Part shown: positions 8,053 to 16,725 of the stretch, piece after piece
Layout of the letters: each line of letters begins with the position of its first letter
Numbering within the stretch: the first letter of the stretch is position 1
Assembly: GCA_038239005.1 (NCBI GenBank)
Contig: JBBSFE010000005.1
Location: 1-64,000 of the forward strand
Direction: 5' to 3'
DNA length: 64,000 bases
Origin: DASXHD01 sp038239005
GTDB lineage: Bacteria > Myxococcota_A > Polyangia > Polyangiales > Polyangiaceae
Made by a program: the position numbers and the translations under genes
The notes under the pieces: model-generated
The model's input: the letters and a program-made list of their open reading frames with translations, nothing else
Told to the model about the DNA's origin: nothing
Database searches by the model: none

Positions 8053-9491
8053 ATCCAATACGTGAGGCCCGCACCCGCGGCGCCGACGAACCAAGCGTAA
8101 TCGAAGAGCGGGCGAAGGAGAGGCACGGCGAGACCAATCCACGCGAGAAAGCACCCAACGCCCGTCGCGACGATGGCCGACCACCGAACGTTTTCGTAAA
8201 TCCCGCCGGGCCGATAGAGATCGACGAGCGAAAGCTCTTTCTTGCGAACGAACCAGTAGTCGCACACGAGCACGCCGGCGATCGAACCGAGCCCGCCCGA
8301 GTAGCCGAGCAGCCACGCGAAAATGTAGCCGCGTGGATCAGCAAGGAGCCTCCACGGCATCATCACGACGCCGATCACGCCGGTGATGACGCCGCCCATC
8401 TTGAACGAGATGCGCTTCGGCGCGAGGTTCGCAAAATCGTTCGCGGGCGACACGACGTTCGCCGCGATGTTGACGCTCAACGTGGCGACCACGATCGTGA
8501 ACATCGCGATGCCGACGATCAGGCGCGACTGAAACCTGCCGACGAGCTTCACCGGCTCCCAAATCGCCGTTCCGTAAATCACCGTCGTTGCGCTCGTGAT
8601 GAGCACGCCCATCGCGGAGAAGAGCGTCATCGTCGTCGGCAGCGCGACGACTTGGCCGACGGCTTGCTCGCGTTGCGATCGACCATAACGCGTAAAATCA
8701 GGCACATTGAGCGACAGCGTGGCCCAGAAGCCGACCATCGCCGTGACACTCGGCGCGAACACTTTGAAGAACGCACCGGGCGTCGCGAAGCGACTTGGCG
8801 TGCTCATGATGGGCCCGAGCCCGTGCGCGGCCTTGATGGCCCAAATGACGAGCGCGGCCGTCATGACGAGCACGAATGGCGCAGCGAGGTTTTCGACTTT
8901 GCGCAAAAGCTCCATGCCGCGCACGACGATGGCGATGTTGATCGCCCAGAACATCGCGAAGCTCAGCCACTCGGTGACGAGATGCCCGCCGATGAGCGCT
9001 GACCCGAGCAACGTGGGCCAGCCAGACCACAGCACGCGGAAAAATGTTTGAAGCGCTTCGCCGCCAATCCACGCGTTGATGCCGAACCAACCACAAGCGA
9101 CGAGCGCGCGAAGCACGGCCGGCACGTTCGCGCCGTAAACGCCGTAAGCGGCGCGCGCAAAAACGGGAAACGGAATTCCGTATTTCGTTCCGGGGTGCGA
9201 GTTCGCCAAAATGGGAACGAGCACGATCAAGTTGCCGATGAGGATCGTCATCAGCGCTTGCCACCAGTTCATCCCGATCTCGGGCGCGATGAGGCCGGCC
9301 GCGAGGCTGTAGGTCGGGATGCAGTGGGCCATCGACACCCACAGCGCCGCGAACGTGTACGTCGTCCAGGTGCGTTGCGACACGCGCGTCGGCGCGAGAT
9401 CGTGGTTGTAGATCGGCGAGCTCTCGAGCTCGGCGAGGACGTCTTCGTTGAGCTCGACGCGCCCGTCGGCGTGCTCGACCTGGCCGCTCAT
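8025..9491 (-). CDS. NCS1-family nucleobase:cation symporter
   Basis: Inner-membrane transporter of 488 residues with about 12 hydrophobic helices. The N-terminus (NHDLAPTRVSQRTWTTY) and the motifs GWFGINAWIGGEALQ and LNVPDFTRYGRSQREQ are characteristic of the NCS1 family (Mhp1, PucI, uracil/allantoin/hydantoin permeases); the Trp in NAWIGG corresponds to a substrate-stacking Trp in Mhp1 (family knowledge). Its divergent arrangement with preT and the complete reductive pyrimidine genes suggests import of uracil, thymine or a dihydropyrimidine, though a hydantoin cannot be excluded. ATG 9491 is the natural start; 69 bp separate it from preT and must hold both promoters. Confidence 0.9.
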   Translation of the reverse strand: MSGQVEHADGRVELNEDVLAELESSPIYNHDLAPTRVSQRTWTTYTFAALWVSMAHCIPTYSLAAGLIAPEIGMNWWQALMTILIGNLIVLVPILANSHPGTKYGIPFPVFARAAYGVYGANVPAVLRALVACGWFGINAWIGGEALQTFFRVLWSGWPTLLGSALIGGHLVTEWLSFAMFWAINIAIVVRGMELLRKVENLAAPFVLVMTAALVIWAIKAAHGLGPIMSTPSRFATPGAFFKVFAPSVTAMVGFWATLSLNVPDFTRYGRSQREQAVGQVVALPTTMTLFSAMGVLITSATTVIYGTAIWEPVKLVGRFQSRLIVGIAMFTIVVATLSVNIAANVVSPANDFANLAPKRISFKMGGVITGVIGVVMMPWRLLADPRGYIFAWLLGYSGGLGSIAGVLVCDYWFVRKKELSLVDLYRPGGIYENVRWSAIVATGVGCFLAWIGLAVPLLRPLFDYAWFVGAAGAGLTYWIWSRLTKAS

Positions 9492-9510
9492 CGCGCGCTC
9501 ATAACACGCG

Positions 9511-9518
9511 TGACGTCA
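9511..9518. promoter_or_regulatory. TGACGTCA palindrome in the divergent transporter/preT promoter region
   Basis: A perfect 8-bp palindrome lies in the only non-coding stretch (9492-9560) between the divergent NCS1 transporter and preT genes. A shared operator here would co-regulate uptake and catabolism. Palindromes this short can arise by chance, and no regulator gene is adjacent. Confidence 0.25.
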
Positions 9519-9560
9519 GTTCAGTATGGCAAAGTGTGCAGGATCGGCTAAGAGGCTCGC

Positions 9561-10808
9561 TTGCTTTCCAACGATCGATCCGAAACCGTATTCGCTGATT
9601 TCAAAGGCGAATACTCGCGCGATCAGGCGCTCGTCGAAGCCAACCGCTGCCTCTTTTGCACGGACGCACCGTGCGTGAAGGCGTGCCCGACGCACATCGA
9701 CATTCCACAATTCATCCGCAAGATCGCCACCGGCAACGTCAAAGGTTCGGCGCGGACGATCTTCGAGTCGAACATCCTCGGCATGAGCTGCGCGCGCGTG
9801 TGCCCGGTCGAGGTTTTGTGCGTCTGCGATTGCGTCTACAACGAGCTCCACATGCCGCCGATCCAGATCGGCAAGCTCCAGCGCTTCTCGACGGACAAAG
9901 CGTTCATCGAGGAGTGGGAGTTTTTCAAACCCGGCAAAGAAACGGGCAAGAGCATTGGGCTCGTCGGTGGCGGGCCCGCGAGCCTCGCGTGCGCACACGA
10001 GCTTCGGCGCTTTGGGCACCGCACCACCATCTACGAAAAGCGCGAGCGCCTTGGCGGCCTCAACACCACCGGCGTTGCTCCTTATAAGATGAAGGCCGAC
10101 CGCAGCATGGACGAGGTCGAGTGGATCCTCGGCATCGGCGGCATCGAAGTTCGAACGGGCGTTTCCGTCGGCGACGACATGTCGCTCGCCGATCTCGAGT
10201 CGACCCACGATGCGATTTTCTTCGGTGCTGGCCTCGGCACCGACACGAAGATGCGCATCCCCGGCGAAGATCTGAAGAACGTCTCGGGCGCGGTCGAGTG
10301 GATCGAGCGCATGAAGACCGAGCACGTCTCGGTCGCGGGCATGAAACACTGCATCGTCATCGGCGGCGGCAACACCGCACTCGATTGCGTGCGTGAAGCG
10401 CGCGGCCTCGGCATCGAGCGCGTCACCATGCTCTACCGCGGCGTCGAGCCCGCGATGAGCGGCTACATCCACGAATGGAAAGCCGGCGAGACCGAAGGCT
10501 GCCGCGCCGAGTGGCAATCGCTCCCGATCGCATTCGAGGGCACCGGCAAAGTCGAGCGCGTGAAATGCCAAAAGCTCGATGCGCAAAAGAAGCCCATCCT
10601 AGGCAGCGAATTCACGATCCCGGCTGATCTCGTGCTGATCGCCATCGGCCAATCGAAGCTCACCGACATGATGAAGAGCGCGGCGGGCAAAAAGAATTTC
10701 TTCGCCGGGGGCGATTTCCACAACGGCGGCAAAGAGGTCGTCAACGCCGCGGCCGAAGGCAAAGCCGCTGCCCGCGCGATTCACGAGTTCTTGATGGGAG
10801 CCAAATAG
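9561..10808 (+). CDS. preT: Dihydropyrimidine dehydrogenase, NADH-oxidising flavoprotein subunit
   Basis: Partner subunit of bacterial dihydropyrimidine dehydrogenase, 415 residues. Like the N-terminal half of mammalian DPD it has an iron-sulfur binding domain (Cys 30, 33, 38, 42 and Cys 77, 81, 87, 91), then an FAD Rossmann motif (GLVGGGPASLACAHEL, near residue 131) and an NAD(P) Rossmann motif (CIVIGGGNTALDCVREA). It would pass electrons from NAD(P)H to PreA for reduction of uracil or thymine. Start TTG 9561 has AGAGG 5 bp upstream; no in-frame ATG precedes the conserved region. It lies 2 bp before preA and opens a five-gene operon. Confidence 0.92.
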   Translation: MLSNDRSETVFADFKGEYSRDQALVEANRCLFCTDAPCVKACPTHIDIPQFIRKIATGNVKGSARTIFESNILGMSCARVCPVEVLCVCDCVYNELHMPPIQIGKLQRFSTDKAFIEEWEFFKPGKETGKSIGLVGGGPASLACAHELRRFGHRTTIYEKRERLGGLNTTGVAPYKMKADRSMDEVEWILGIGGIEVRTGVSVGDDMSLADLESTHDAIFFGAGLGTDTKMRIPGEDLKNVSGAVEWIERMKTEHVSVAGMKHCIVIGGGNTALDCVREARGLGIERVTMLYRGVEPAMSGYIHEWKAGETEGCRAEWQSLPIAFEGTGKVERVKCQKLDAQKKPILGSEFTIPADLVLIAIGQSKLTDMMKSAAGKKNFFAGGDFHNGGKEVVNAAAEGKAAARAIHEFLMGAK

Positions 10809-10810
10809 CG

Positions 10811-12079
10811 ATGCCCGATCTGTCGACCAATTGCGGCGGAATCAAATCGCCGAATCCGTTTTGGCTCGCGTCGGCGCCTCCGGCGAACTCGGCGGGGCAA
10901 GTGCAGCGCGCGTTCGATGCAGGTTGGGGCGGCGCCGTGTGGAAGACGCTCGGCCAACCGATTCAAAACGTGTCGAGCCGCTTCGGCGCGACCAACGTGC
11001 GCGGCGTCGCGGGCGCGGGCTTCAACAACATCGAGCTCATCACGGACCGCTCACTCGAGATCAACTTCAAAGAAATCTACGACACCAAAAAGAAGTATCC
11101 GAAGCACGCGATCATCGTCTCGCTCATGGTCGAGACGAAAGACGAGTGGAAAGACATCATCAAGCGCTCCGTCGACGCTGGCGGTGACGGCATCGAATTG
11201 AACTTCGGTTGCCCCCACGGCATGTGCGAGCGCGGCATGGGCTCGGCCGTCGGGCAGGAGCCGAAGGTCAATCAAGAGATCACGTCCTGGGCGGTCGATT
11301 TCTCGACCATCCCCGTGCTCGTGAAGCTGACACCGAACATCTCCGACATCATCCCGCACGGTCTCGCGGCGAAACGCGGCGGCGCGCATGGCGTGTCGCT
11401 CATCAACACCATCAAGAGCATCATCGGCGTCGACATCGATCGCTTCGTGCCCGAGCCGCGCGTCGCGGGGCTCTCGACCAACGGCGGCTACTGCGGCGCA
11501 GCGGTGAAGCCGATCGCATTGCACATGGTCGCGGCGCTCGCGCGTGAGCACGAATTCGGTTTGCCCATCAGCGGCATTGGCGGCATCTCGAATTGGCGCG
11601 ATGCCGTCGAGTTCATGCTCCTCGGCTCGAGCTCCGTGCAGGTGTGCACCGAAGTGATGCTGCGCGGCTATCGCATCGTCGAAGACATGATCGAAGGCCT
11701 CGACGACTACATGCGCGCCCATCAGTTCGAGAAGCTCGACGACATGATCGGCAAGGCCATCCCCGCGTTCTCCGAATGGGGCAACCTCGACCTCAACTAC
11801 GAGACGATCGCGAAGATCGACCCGACGAAATGCATCGGCTGCCACCTCTGCGTGACCGCATGCATGGACGGCGCACACCAGTGCATCCATCCACAGGAGA
11901 AAACCCGCGTCCCGCGCATCGACGAGAGCGAATGCGTCGGCTGCAATCTCTGCAAGATCGTGTGTCCGGTGCCCGATTGCATTTCGATGGTCGAGGTCAC
12001 CAACGGTTATCAAGCAGCGACCTGGAACGACCACGTCGAAAAAGGCATGAAGCTTCGTCCGAAGAAGGGAGCCCACTGA
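10811..12079 (+). CDS. preA: Dihydropyrimidine dehydrogenase, FMN catalytic subunit
   Basis: Catalytic subunit, 422 residues: an FMN-binding TIM barrel (about 1-320) followed by a ferredoxin domain with two [4Fe-4S] motifs (CIGCHLCVTACMDG and CVGCNLCKIVCPVPDC). The loop ELNFGCPHGMCERGMG carries the Asn and Cys equivalent to the substrate-binding Asn668 and catalytic Cys671 of pig DPD, and INTIKS carries the Asn-Thr pair equivalent to 736/737 (established for DPD). It reduces uracil/thymine to 5,6-dihydro forms with electrons from PreT. Same operon as preT, with the next start 1 bp after its stop. Confidence 0.94.
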   Translation: MPDLSTNCGGIKSPNPFWLASAPPANSAGQVQRAFDAGWGGAVWKTLGQPIQNVSSRFGATNVRGVAGAGFNNIELITDRSLEINFKEIYDTKKKYPKHAIIVSLMVETKDEWKDIIKRSVDAGGDGIELNFGCPHGMCERGMGSAVGQEPKVNQEITSWAVDFSTIPVLVKLTPNISDIIPHGLAAKRGGAHGVSLINTIKSIIGVDIDRFVPEPRVAGLSTNGGYCGAAVKPIALHMVAALAREHEFGLPISGIGGISNWRDAVEFMLLGSSSVQVCTEVMLRGYRIVEDMIEGLDDYMRAHQFEKLDDMIGKAIPAFSEWGNLDLNYETIAKIDPTKCIGCHLCVTACMDGAHQCIHPQEKTRVPRIDESECVGCNLCKIVCPVPDCISMVEVTNGYQAATWNDHVEKGMKLRPKKGAH

Positions 12080-12080
12080 A

Positions 12081-12950
12081 ATGAGCAAGGTTGTGAAGTG
12101 CGGTTTGATTCAGTGCAGCAATCCACTGAACGACGAAACGAAACCGGTCGCCGAAATCCAAAAGGCGATGCTCGACAAGCACATGCCGTTCATCGAGAGC
12201 GCGGCAAAGCAAGGCGTGAAGATCCTCGGCCTTCAAGAGATCTTCAACGGCCCCTACTTCTGCCCCTCGCAAGACACGCGCTGGTACGACGCCGCCGAGC
12301 CCGTGCCCGGGCCGATGGTCGAGATGATGAGCGCCATCGCGAAGAAGCACGAGATGGTCATGGTCGTGCCGGTCTACGAGCGCGAGATGGCGGGCGTCTT
12401 CTACAACACCGCAGCTGTCATCGACGCCGACGGAAAATATCTCGGCAAGTATCGCAAGCAACACATTCCCCAGGTGCGGCCGGGCTTCTACGAGAAGTTT
12501 TATTTCAAGCCGGGCAACGGCGGGTATCCCGTTTTCCAAACGCGCTACGCAAAAGTCGGCGTCTACATTTGTTACGACCGGCATTTCCCGGAAGGCGCGC
12601 GCTGCCTCGGGCTCAATGGCGCCGAGATCGTGTTCAACCCATCGGCGACGGTCGAGGGCTTGAGCAAATATTTGTGGAAGCTCGAGCAGCCCGCGCACGC
12701 GGCAGCGAACGGCTACTTCATGGCGTGCTCGAATCGTGTCGGCACGGAAGCCCCGTGGAACATCGGGAAATTCTACGGCACGAGCTACTTCGTCGACCCG
12801 CGCGGCCAAATCATGAAAGAGGCGAGCGACGACAAGGACGAGCTCCTCGTCTGCGACGTCGACTTCGGCCTCATCGACGAGGTCCGAAAGACGTGGCAGT
12901 TCTACCGTGATCGCCGCCCGGAGGCTTACGAGGAGATCACCAAGTCATGA
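12081..12950 (+). CDS. Beta-ureidopropionase (nitrilase superfamily)
   Basis: Carbon-nitrogen hydrolase of 289 residues with the complete nitrilase-superfamily triad: Glu53 (LQEIF), Lys126 (YRKQHIP) and Cys164 (YICYDRHFPEG). In the context of DPD and dihydropyrimidinase it should hydrolyse N-carbamoyl-beta-alanine and N-carbamoyl-beta-aminoisobutyrate to the free beta-amino acid, CO2 and ammonia. Length and the phrases PYFCPSQ and GKFYGTSYFVDPRG fit beta-ureidopropionase better than other nitrilases. Its TGA overlaps the ATG of the dihydropyrimidinase gene (ATGA at 12947), implying translational coupling. Confidence 0.9.
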   Translation: MSKVVKCGLIQCSNPLNDETKPVAEIQKAMLDKHMPFIESAAKQGVKILGLQEIFNGPYFCPSQDTRWYDAAEPVPGPMVEMMSAIAKKHEMVMVVPVYEREMAGVFYNTAAVIDADGKYLGKYRKQHIPQVRPGFYEKFYFKPGNGGYPVFQTRYAKVGVYICYDRHFPEGARCLGLNGAEIVFNPSATVEGLSKYLWKLEQPAHAAANGYFMACSNRVGTEAPWNIGKFYGTSYFVDPRGQIMKEASDDKDELLVCDVDFGLIDEVRKTWQFYRDRRPEAYEEITKS

Positions 12951-14404
12951 GCAGCATCATCATCAAGGGCGGCACGGTCGTCAATGCGTCGGGTGAGCAG
13001 CGCGCGGATGTCTTGATTTCCGGCGAGACGATCGCCGCAGTCGCGCCGAAGATCGATGCACCGGCGGGCGCACGCGTGATCGACGCGGGCGGCGCGTACG
13101 TGATCCCCGGCGGCATCGACCCGCACACGCACATGCAGTTGCCCTTCATGGGGACCGTCGCGTCGGAAGATTTCTTCACCGGCACGAGCGCGGCTGCGGC
13201 GGGCGGCACGACGACCATCATCGATTTCGTCATTCCCGATCCGAAAGAGCGCATCCTCGACGCGTACATGAAGTGGCGCGGCTGGGCGGAGAAGTCCGCG
13301 GCCGATTACTCGCTTCACGTTGCGATCACGTGGTGGGACCAATCGGTGCACGACGACATGGGGACGCTCGCGAAAGATCACGGCGTCAACAGCTTCAAGC
13401 ACTTCATGGCGTACAAGGGCGCCATCATGTGCGACGACGAAGTGCTCGTGTCGTCGTTCTCTCGCGCGCGCGATCTCGGCGCGATTTGTACCGTGCACGC
13501 CGAAAACGGCGAGCTCGTGTTCCGTTTGCAAAAAGAAGTTTTCGAGCGCGGCATCACCGGGCCCGAGGGGCATCCGCTTTCGCGTCCACCGGAAGTGGAA
13601 GGCGAGGCGGCCAATCGTGCGATTCGCATCGCCGAGGTGCTCGGCGTTCCCGTTTATCTCGTGCACACGTCGTGCATCGATGCGCTCGAAGCGGTGACGC
13701 GCGCACGCCTCGAAGGGCAACGCGTGTACGCCGAGGTGCTCGCGCAGCATCTCATCATCGACGAGTCGGTGTATCGCAACGAGGATTGGAACAAGGCCGC
13801 GCACTACGTGATGTCGCCGCCGTTTCGTCCGAAGGAGCATCAAGCTGCGCTGTGGAAGGGGCTCCAAGCTGGTGTGCTTCAGACGACCGCGACCGATCAC
13901 TGCTGCTTCTGCACCCCGCAGAAACAAGCCGGAATCGACGATTTCCGGAAAATCCCGAACGGCACCAACGGTGTCGAAGATCGCATGGGCGTTCTGTGGC
14001 ATCACGGCGTGCGCACGGGGCGTCTCACGCCGAGCGAGTTCGTGGCGGTCACGTCGACGAACGCTGCGCGGATCTTCAACATTCATCCGAAGAAGGGCGC
14101 GATCGTTCCTGGCGCTGACGCAGACGTCGTCGTGTGGGACCCGAACAAGTCGCGCACGATCTCGGCGAAGACACATCACCAGAACATCGACTTCAACATC
14201 TACGAAGGCATGACCGTGCTCGGCAACGCCGCCGTCACGCTCTCGCGCGGCCGCGTGCTCTGGGAGAACGACAAGCTCGACACCGAAAAAGGTTGGGGCA
14301 AGTACGTGAACCGCCCGTGCTTCGCCGACTACTGGGGCGCGCAGAAAATCAAAAACGAGCTGTCGATGTCGACTGCGGTCAAACGCGATCGACCGAAGAA
14401 GTAA
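12947..14404 (+). CDS. hydA: Dihydropyrimidinase (cyclic amidohydrolase)
   Basis: Binuclear-zinc amidohydrolase of 485 residues that opens the dihydropyrimidine ring. The family metal ligands are visible: His60/His62 (GIDPHTHMQ), the Lys that becomes carbamylated (Lys157 in FMAYKGA), His in TVHAENG, His in LVHTSC and Asp in TATDHCCF. The same fold includes D-hydantoinases, but position between beta-ureidopropionase and a semialdehyde dehydrogenase argues for pyrimidine use. The ATG overlaps the upstream stop by 4 bp. Length matches the family. Confidence 0.93.
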   Translation: MSSIIIKGGTVVNASGEQRADVLISGETIAAVAPKIDAPAGARVIDAGGAYVIPGGIDPHTHMQLPFMGTVASEDFFTGTSAAAAGGTTTIIDFVIPDPKERILDAYMKWRGWAEKSAADYSLHVAITWWDQSVHDDMGTLAKDHGVNSFKHFMAYKGAIMCDDEVLVSSFSRARDLGAICTVHAENGELVFRLQKEVFERGITGPEGHPLSRPPEVEGEAANRAIRIAEVLGVPVYLVHTSCIDALEAVTRARLEGQRVYAEVLAQHLIIDESVYRNEDWNKAAHYVMSPPFRPKEHQAALWKGLQAGVLQTTATDHCCFCTPQKQAGIDDFRKIPNGTNGVEDRMGVLWHHGVRTGRLTPSEFVAVTSTNAARIFNIHPKKGAIVPGADADVVVWDPNKSRTISAKTHHQNIDFNIYEGMTVLGNAAVTLSRGRVLWENDKLDTEKGWGKYVNRPCFADYWGAQKIKNELSMSTAVKRDRPKK

Positions 14405-14422
14405 CAAAGAGAGAATTACCCG

Positions 14423-15928
14423 ATGCCCGAGCTTCCGATTGTGGGTCACTGGATCGACGGCAAGACCGTCGCGTCGTCGAAACGTTCGCAAGACGTCTTC
14501 AACCCCGCGCTCGGCGTCGCCGAAAAGCGCGTGCTCCTGGCCGACACCGAGACGGTGCGTATGGCCGTCGGTTCCGCGGAGAAGGCGTATCCGGCGTGGC
14601 GCGCAACGCAGCCGCTGAAGCGCGCGCGCGTGATGAGCAAGCTGAAGACGCTCCTCGAAGCGAACGCCGAACGCATCGCCGCGTTGCTCACGGCCGAGCA
14701 CGGCAAAGTCGCGGGCGACGCGATGGGCGAAGTGCAGCGCGGCATCGAGAACGTCGAGTACGCCTCGTACGTGCCGGAGCTTTTGAAGGGCGAGCACTCG
14801 CGCAACGTCGGCCCCGGCATCGATTCGTGGAGCGAGCACCAGCCGCTCGGCGTCACGGCCGGCATCACGCCGTTCAACTTTCCCGCAATGGTGCCGCTCT
14901 GGATGTGGCCGATGGCGATCGCGTGCGGCAACACGTTCGTGCTGAAGCCCTCCGAGCGCGATCCGTCGAGCGCGATGCTCGTCGCGCAGCTCGCGCTCGA
15001 GGCGGGTCTCCCGCCGGGCGTGCTCAACGTGGTCAACGGCGACAAGGAAGCCGTCGACGCGCTCCTCGACGATCGCCGTGTGCAGGCGCTGAGCTTCGTC
15101 GGCTCGACTGCGATTGCAGAATACATCTATTCGCGCGGCTGCGCGGCAGGCAAGCGCGTGCAAGCGCTCGGCGGCGCGAAGAACCACGCCGTCGTCATGC
15201 CCGACGCCGACATCGACAACGCCGTCGCCGCGCTCATGGGCGCCGCATACGGATCGTGCGGCGAGCGCTGCATGGCCATCCCGCTCGTGGTCGCCGTGGG
15301 CGACGCCACGGCCGACGCCGTGATCGCGGGTTTGAAGGCGCAAATCGAAAAGATGCGCGTTGGCCCCGGCACCGACGCGAAGAACGACATGGGCCCGCTC
15401 GTGACGAAGGCGCACTTCGACAAAGTGATCGGCTACATCGAGCAAGGCGTGAAAGAGGGCGCGAAGCTCGTCGTCGACGGCCGCGGCGTCAAAGTGGCGG
15501 GCCACGAGAACGGCTACTTCCTAGGCGCATGCCTCTTCGATCACGTGAAGCCCGATATGGTCACGTACAAAGAGGAAATCTTCGGCCCGGTCCTTGGCGT
15601 CGTCCGCGTGAAGACGCTCGAAGAAGCGATGAAGCTGATCAACGACCACGAATACGGCAACGGCACATGCATCTTCACCCGCGACGGCGAAGCCGCGCGC
15701 TACTTCAGCGACCACATCCTGGTCGGCATGGTGGGCATCAACGTTCCGCTCCCCGTTCCGGTCGCGTACCACTCCTTCGGCGGCTGGAAGCGCTCCATCT
15801 TCGGTGACCTGCACGCGTATGGCCCCGATGCGGTGAGGTTCTACACGAAGCGAAAGACGATCACGCAGCGATGGCCCAGCGCGGGCGTCCGCGAGGGCGC
15901 GATGTTTTCGTTTCCGTCGACGAAGTGA
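14423..15928 (+). CDS. mmsA: CoA-acylating methylmalonate-semialdehyde dehydrogenase
   Basis: NAD-dependent aldehyde dehydrogenase superfamily member of 501 residues. Features specific to the MMSDH branch are NFPAMVPLWMWPMAIACGN, VQALGGAKNHAVVMPDAD and the catalytic-Cys segment GERCMAIP near residue 280. It converts malonate semialdehyde to acetyl-CoA and methylmalonate semialdehyde to propionyl-CoA, the last steps after transamination of beta-alanine and beta-aminoisobutyrate. It is the fifth gene of the preT operon, 18 bp after hydA. The same enzyme also serves valine and inositol catabolism, so it may do double duty. Confidence 0.93.
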   Translation: MPELPIVGHWIDGKTVASSKRSQDVFNPALGVAEKRVLLADTETVRMAVGSAEKAYPAWRATQPLKRARVMSKLKTLLEANAERIAALLTAEHGKVAGDAMGEVQRGIENVEYASYVPELLKGEHSRNVGPGIDSWSEHQPLGVTAGITPFNFPAMVPLWMWPMAIACGNTFVLKPSERDPSSAMLVAQLALEAGLPPGVLNVVNGDKEAVDALLDDRRVQALSFVGSTAIAEYIYSRGCAAGKRVQALGGAKNHAVVMPDADIDNAVAALMGAAYGSCGERCMAIPLVVAVGDATADAVIAGLKAQIEKMRVGPGTDAKNDMGPLVTKAHFDKVIGYIEQGVKEGAKLVVDGRGVKVAGHENGYFLGACLFDHVKPDMVTYKEEIFGPVLGVVRVKTLEEAMKLINDHEYGNGTCIFTRDGEAARYFSDHILVGMVGINVPLPVPVAYHSFGGWKRSIFGDLHAYGPDAVRFYTKRKTITQRWPSAGVREGAMFSFPSTK

Positions 15929-16605
15929 CGAAGGCCCTTCACTCCGCCATCGTCGTGACGTTACTTTCGTTTGCGTGCGACGAGCGAGCGCACGTGGCGC
16001 ACGTCGCCGTGCAGACGCCCGAAGCGACGCCTGCGGCTGCGTCGAGCTTTAGGTCGTTGGCGCTCGTCATCGAAACCGAATCGGCTGGGAAAATCGAGAA
16101 GACCGCATGGGAGGTCAAAGGCAACAAGGTTCGATTCGAAGCGATCGGTGATTCCGACGGCGTCATCTACATCGCCGACCGCGACCGCATGACGGTGTTC
16201 GCAGTGGTTGCCGCGAAGAAACTCGTGGTTGTCGCGCCCATCAAACCGCCAGGCGAAAAGACGCCAAACCCCGTCTTGGAAAAGAGTGGTCATTTCGATC
16301 GCGTCGCGGGAGAGCGTTGCGAGATCGTCGTTGGCCACTACACGAACGGCAACACCAGCGAGATGTGCGTTGTCGCGCTCCCGGTCTTCGCGGCCATTCT
16401 TGGTTTGGGCGCCGATCTCGGCGGGTTTCCGTTTCGGGCCGTTCTCCGAGACGCGTCGGGGAAGCTCAAATTGCGAATCGAAGTGACAAGTGTGGTGGAA
16501 CGCCCAATCAACGATTCGCGGTTCGAGCCTCCACGGGACTACACGCGAAAGTCGCCCGACGAGCTGACGGGTAACCAGCTCGGCGCTCCGTCAACGGCGG
16601 AGTGA
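15925..16605 (+). CDS. Hypothetical secreted protein, DUF4412-like
   Basis: Predicted exported protein of 226 residues. The GTG at 15925 overlaps the mmsA stop (GTGA) and starts a hydrophobic leader ending LLSFAC, a weak lipobox. The mature part is beta-rich: VIETESAGKIEKTAWEVKGNKVRFE, DGVIYIADRDRMTVFAV, then a region about an oxidised or modified Cys (GERCEIVVGHYTNGNTSEMC). This pattern (a secreted protein testing a 'kill/convert' matrix) resembles DUF4412-type periplasmic proteins of unknown role. Coupling to mmsA suggests co-expression, but a role in pyrimidine catabolism is not indicated. Confidence 0.65.
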   Translation: MTKALHSAIVVTLLSFACDERAHVAHVAVQTPEATPAAASSFRSLALVIETESAGKIEKTAWEVKGNKVRFEAIGDSDGVIYIADRDRMTVFAVVAAKKLVVVAPIKPPGEKTPNPVLEKSGHFDRVAGERCEIVVGHYTNGNTSEMCVVALPVFAAILGLGADLGGFPFRAVLRDASGKLKLRIEVTSVVERPINDSRFEPPRDYTRKSPDELTGNQLGAPSTAE

Positions 16606-16725
16606 ATGATTCCCCATGTGGGGTTACCACTAGCAACCCGAGTTGCGGCGACGGCAACCGCGGTGCCGGTGGTCGCAGGAATCGCCCCCATTCCGTTGGC
16701 TTGTGGCTTGCAGCTGCGGACGTTG

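Noticed and set aside
12926..15505. Very long open frame on the minus strand opposite hydA and mmsA
   Set aside because: Rich in Arg and His with no domain; it is the antisense shadow of well-supported enzymes in GC-rich DNA.
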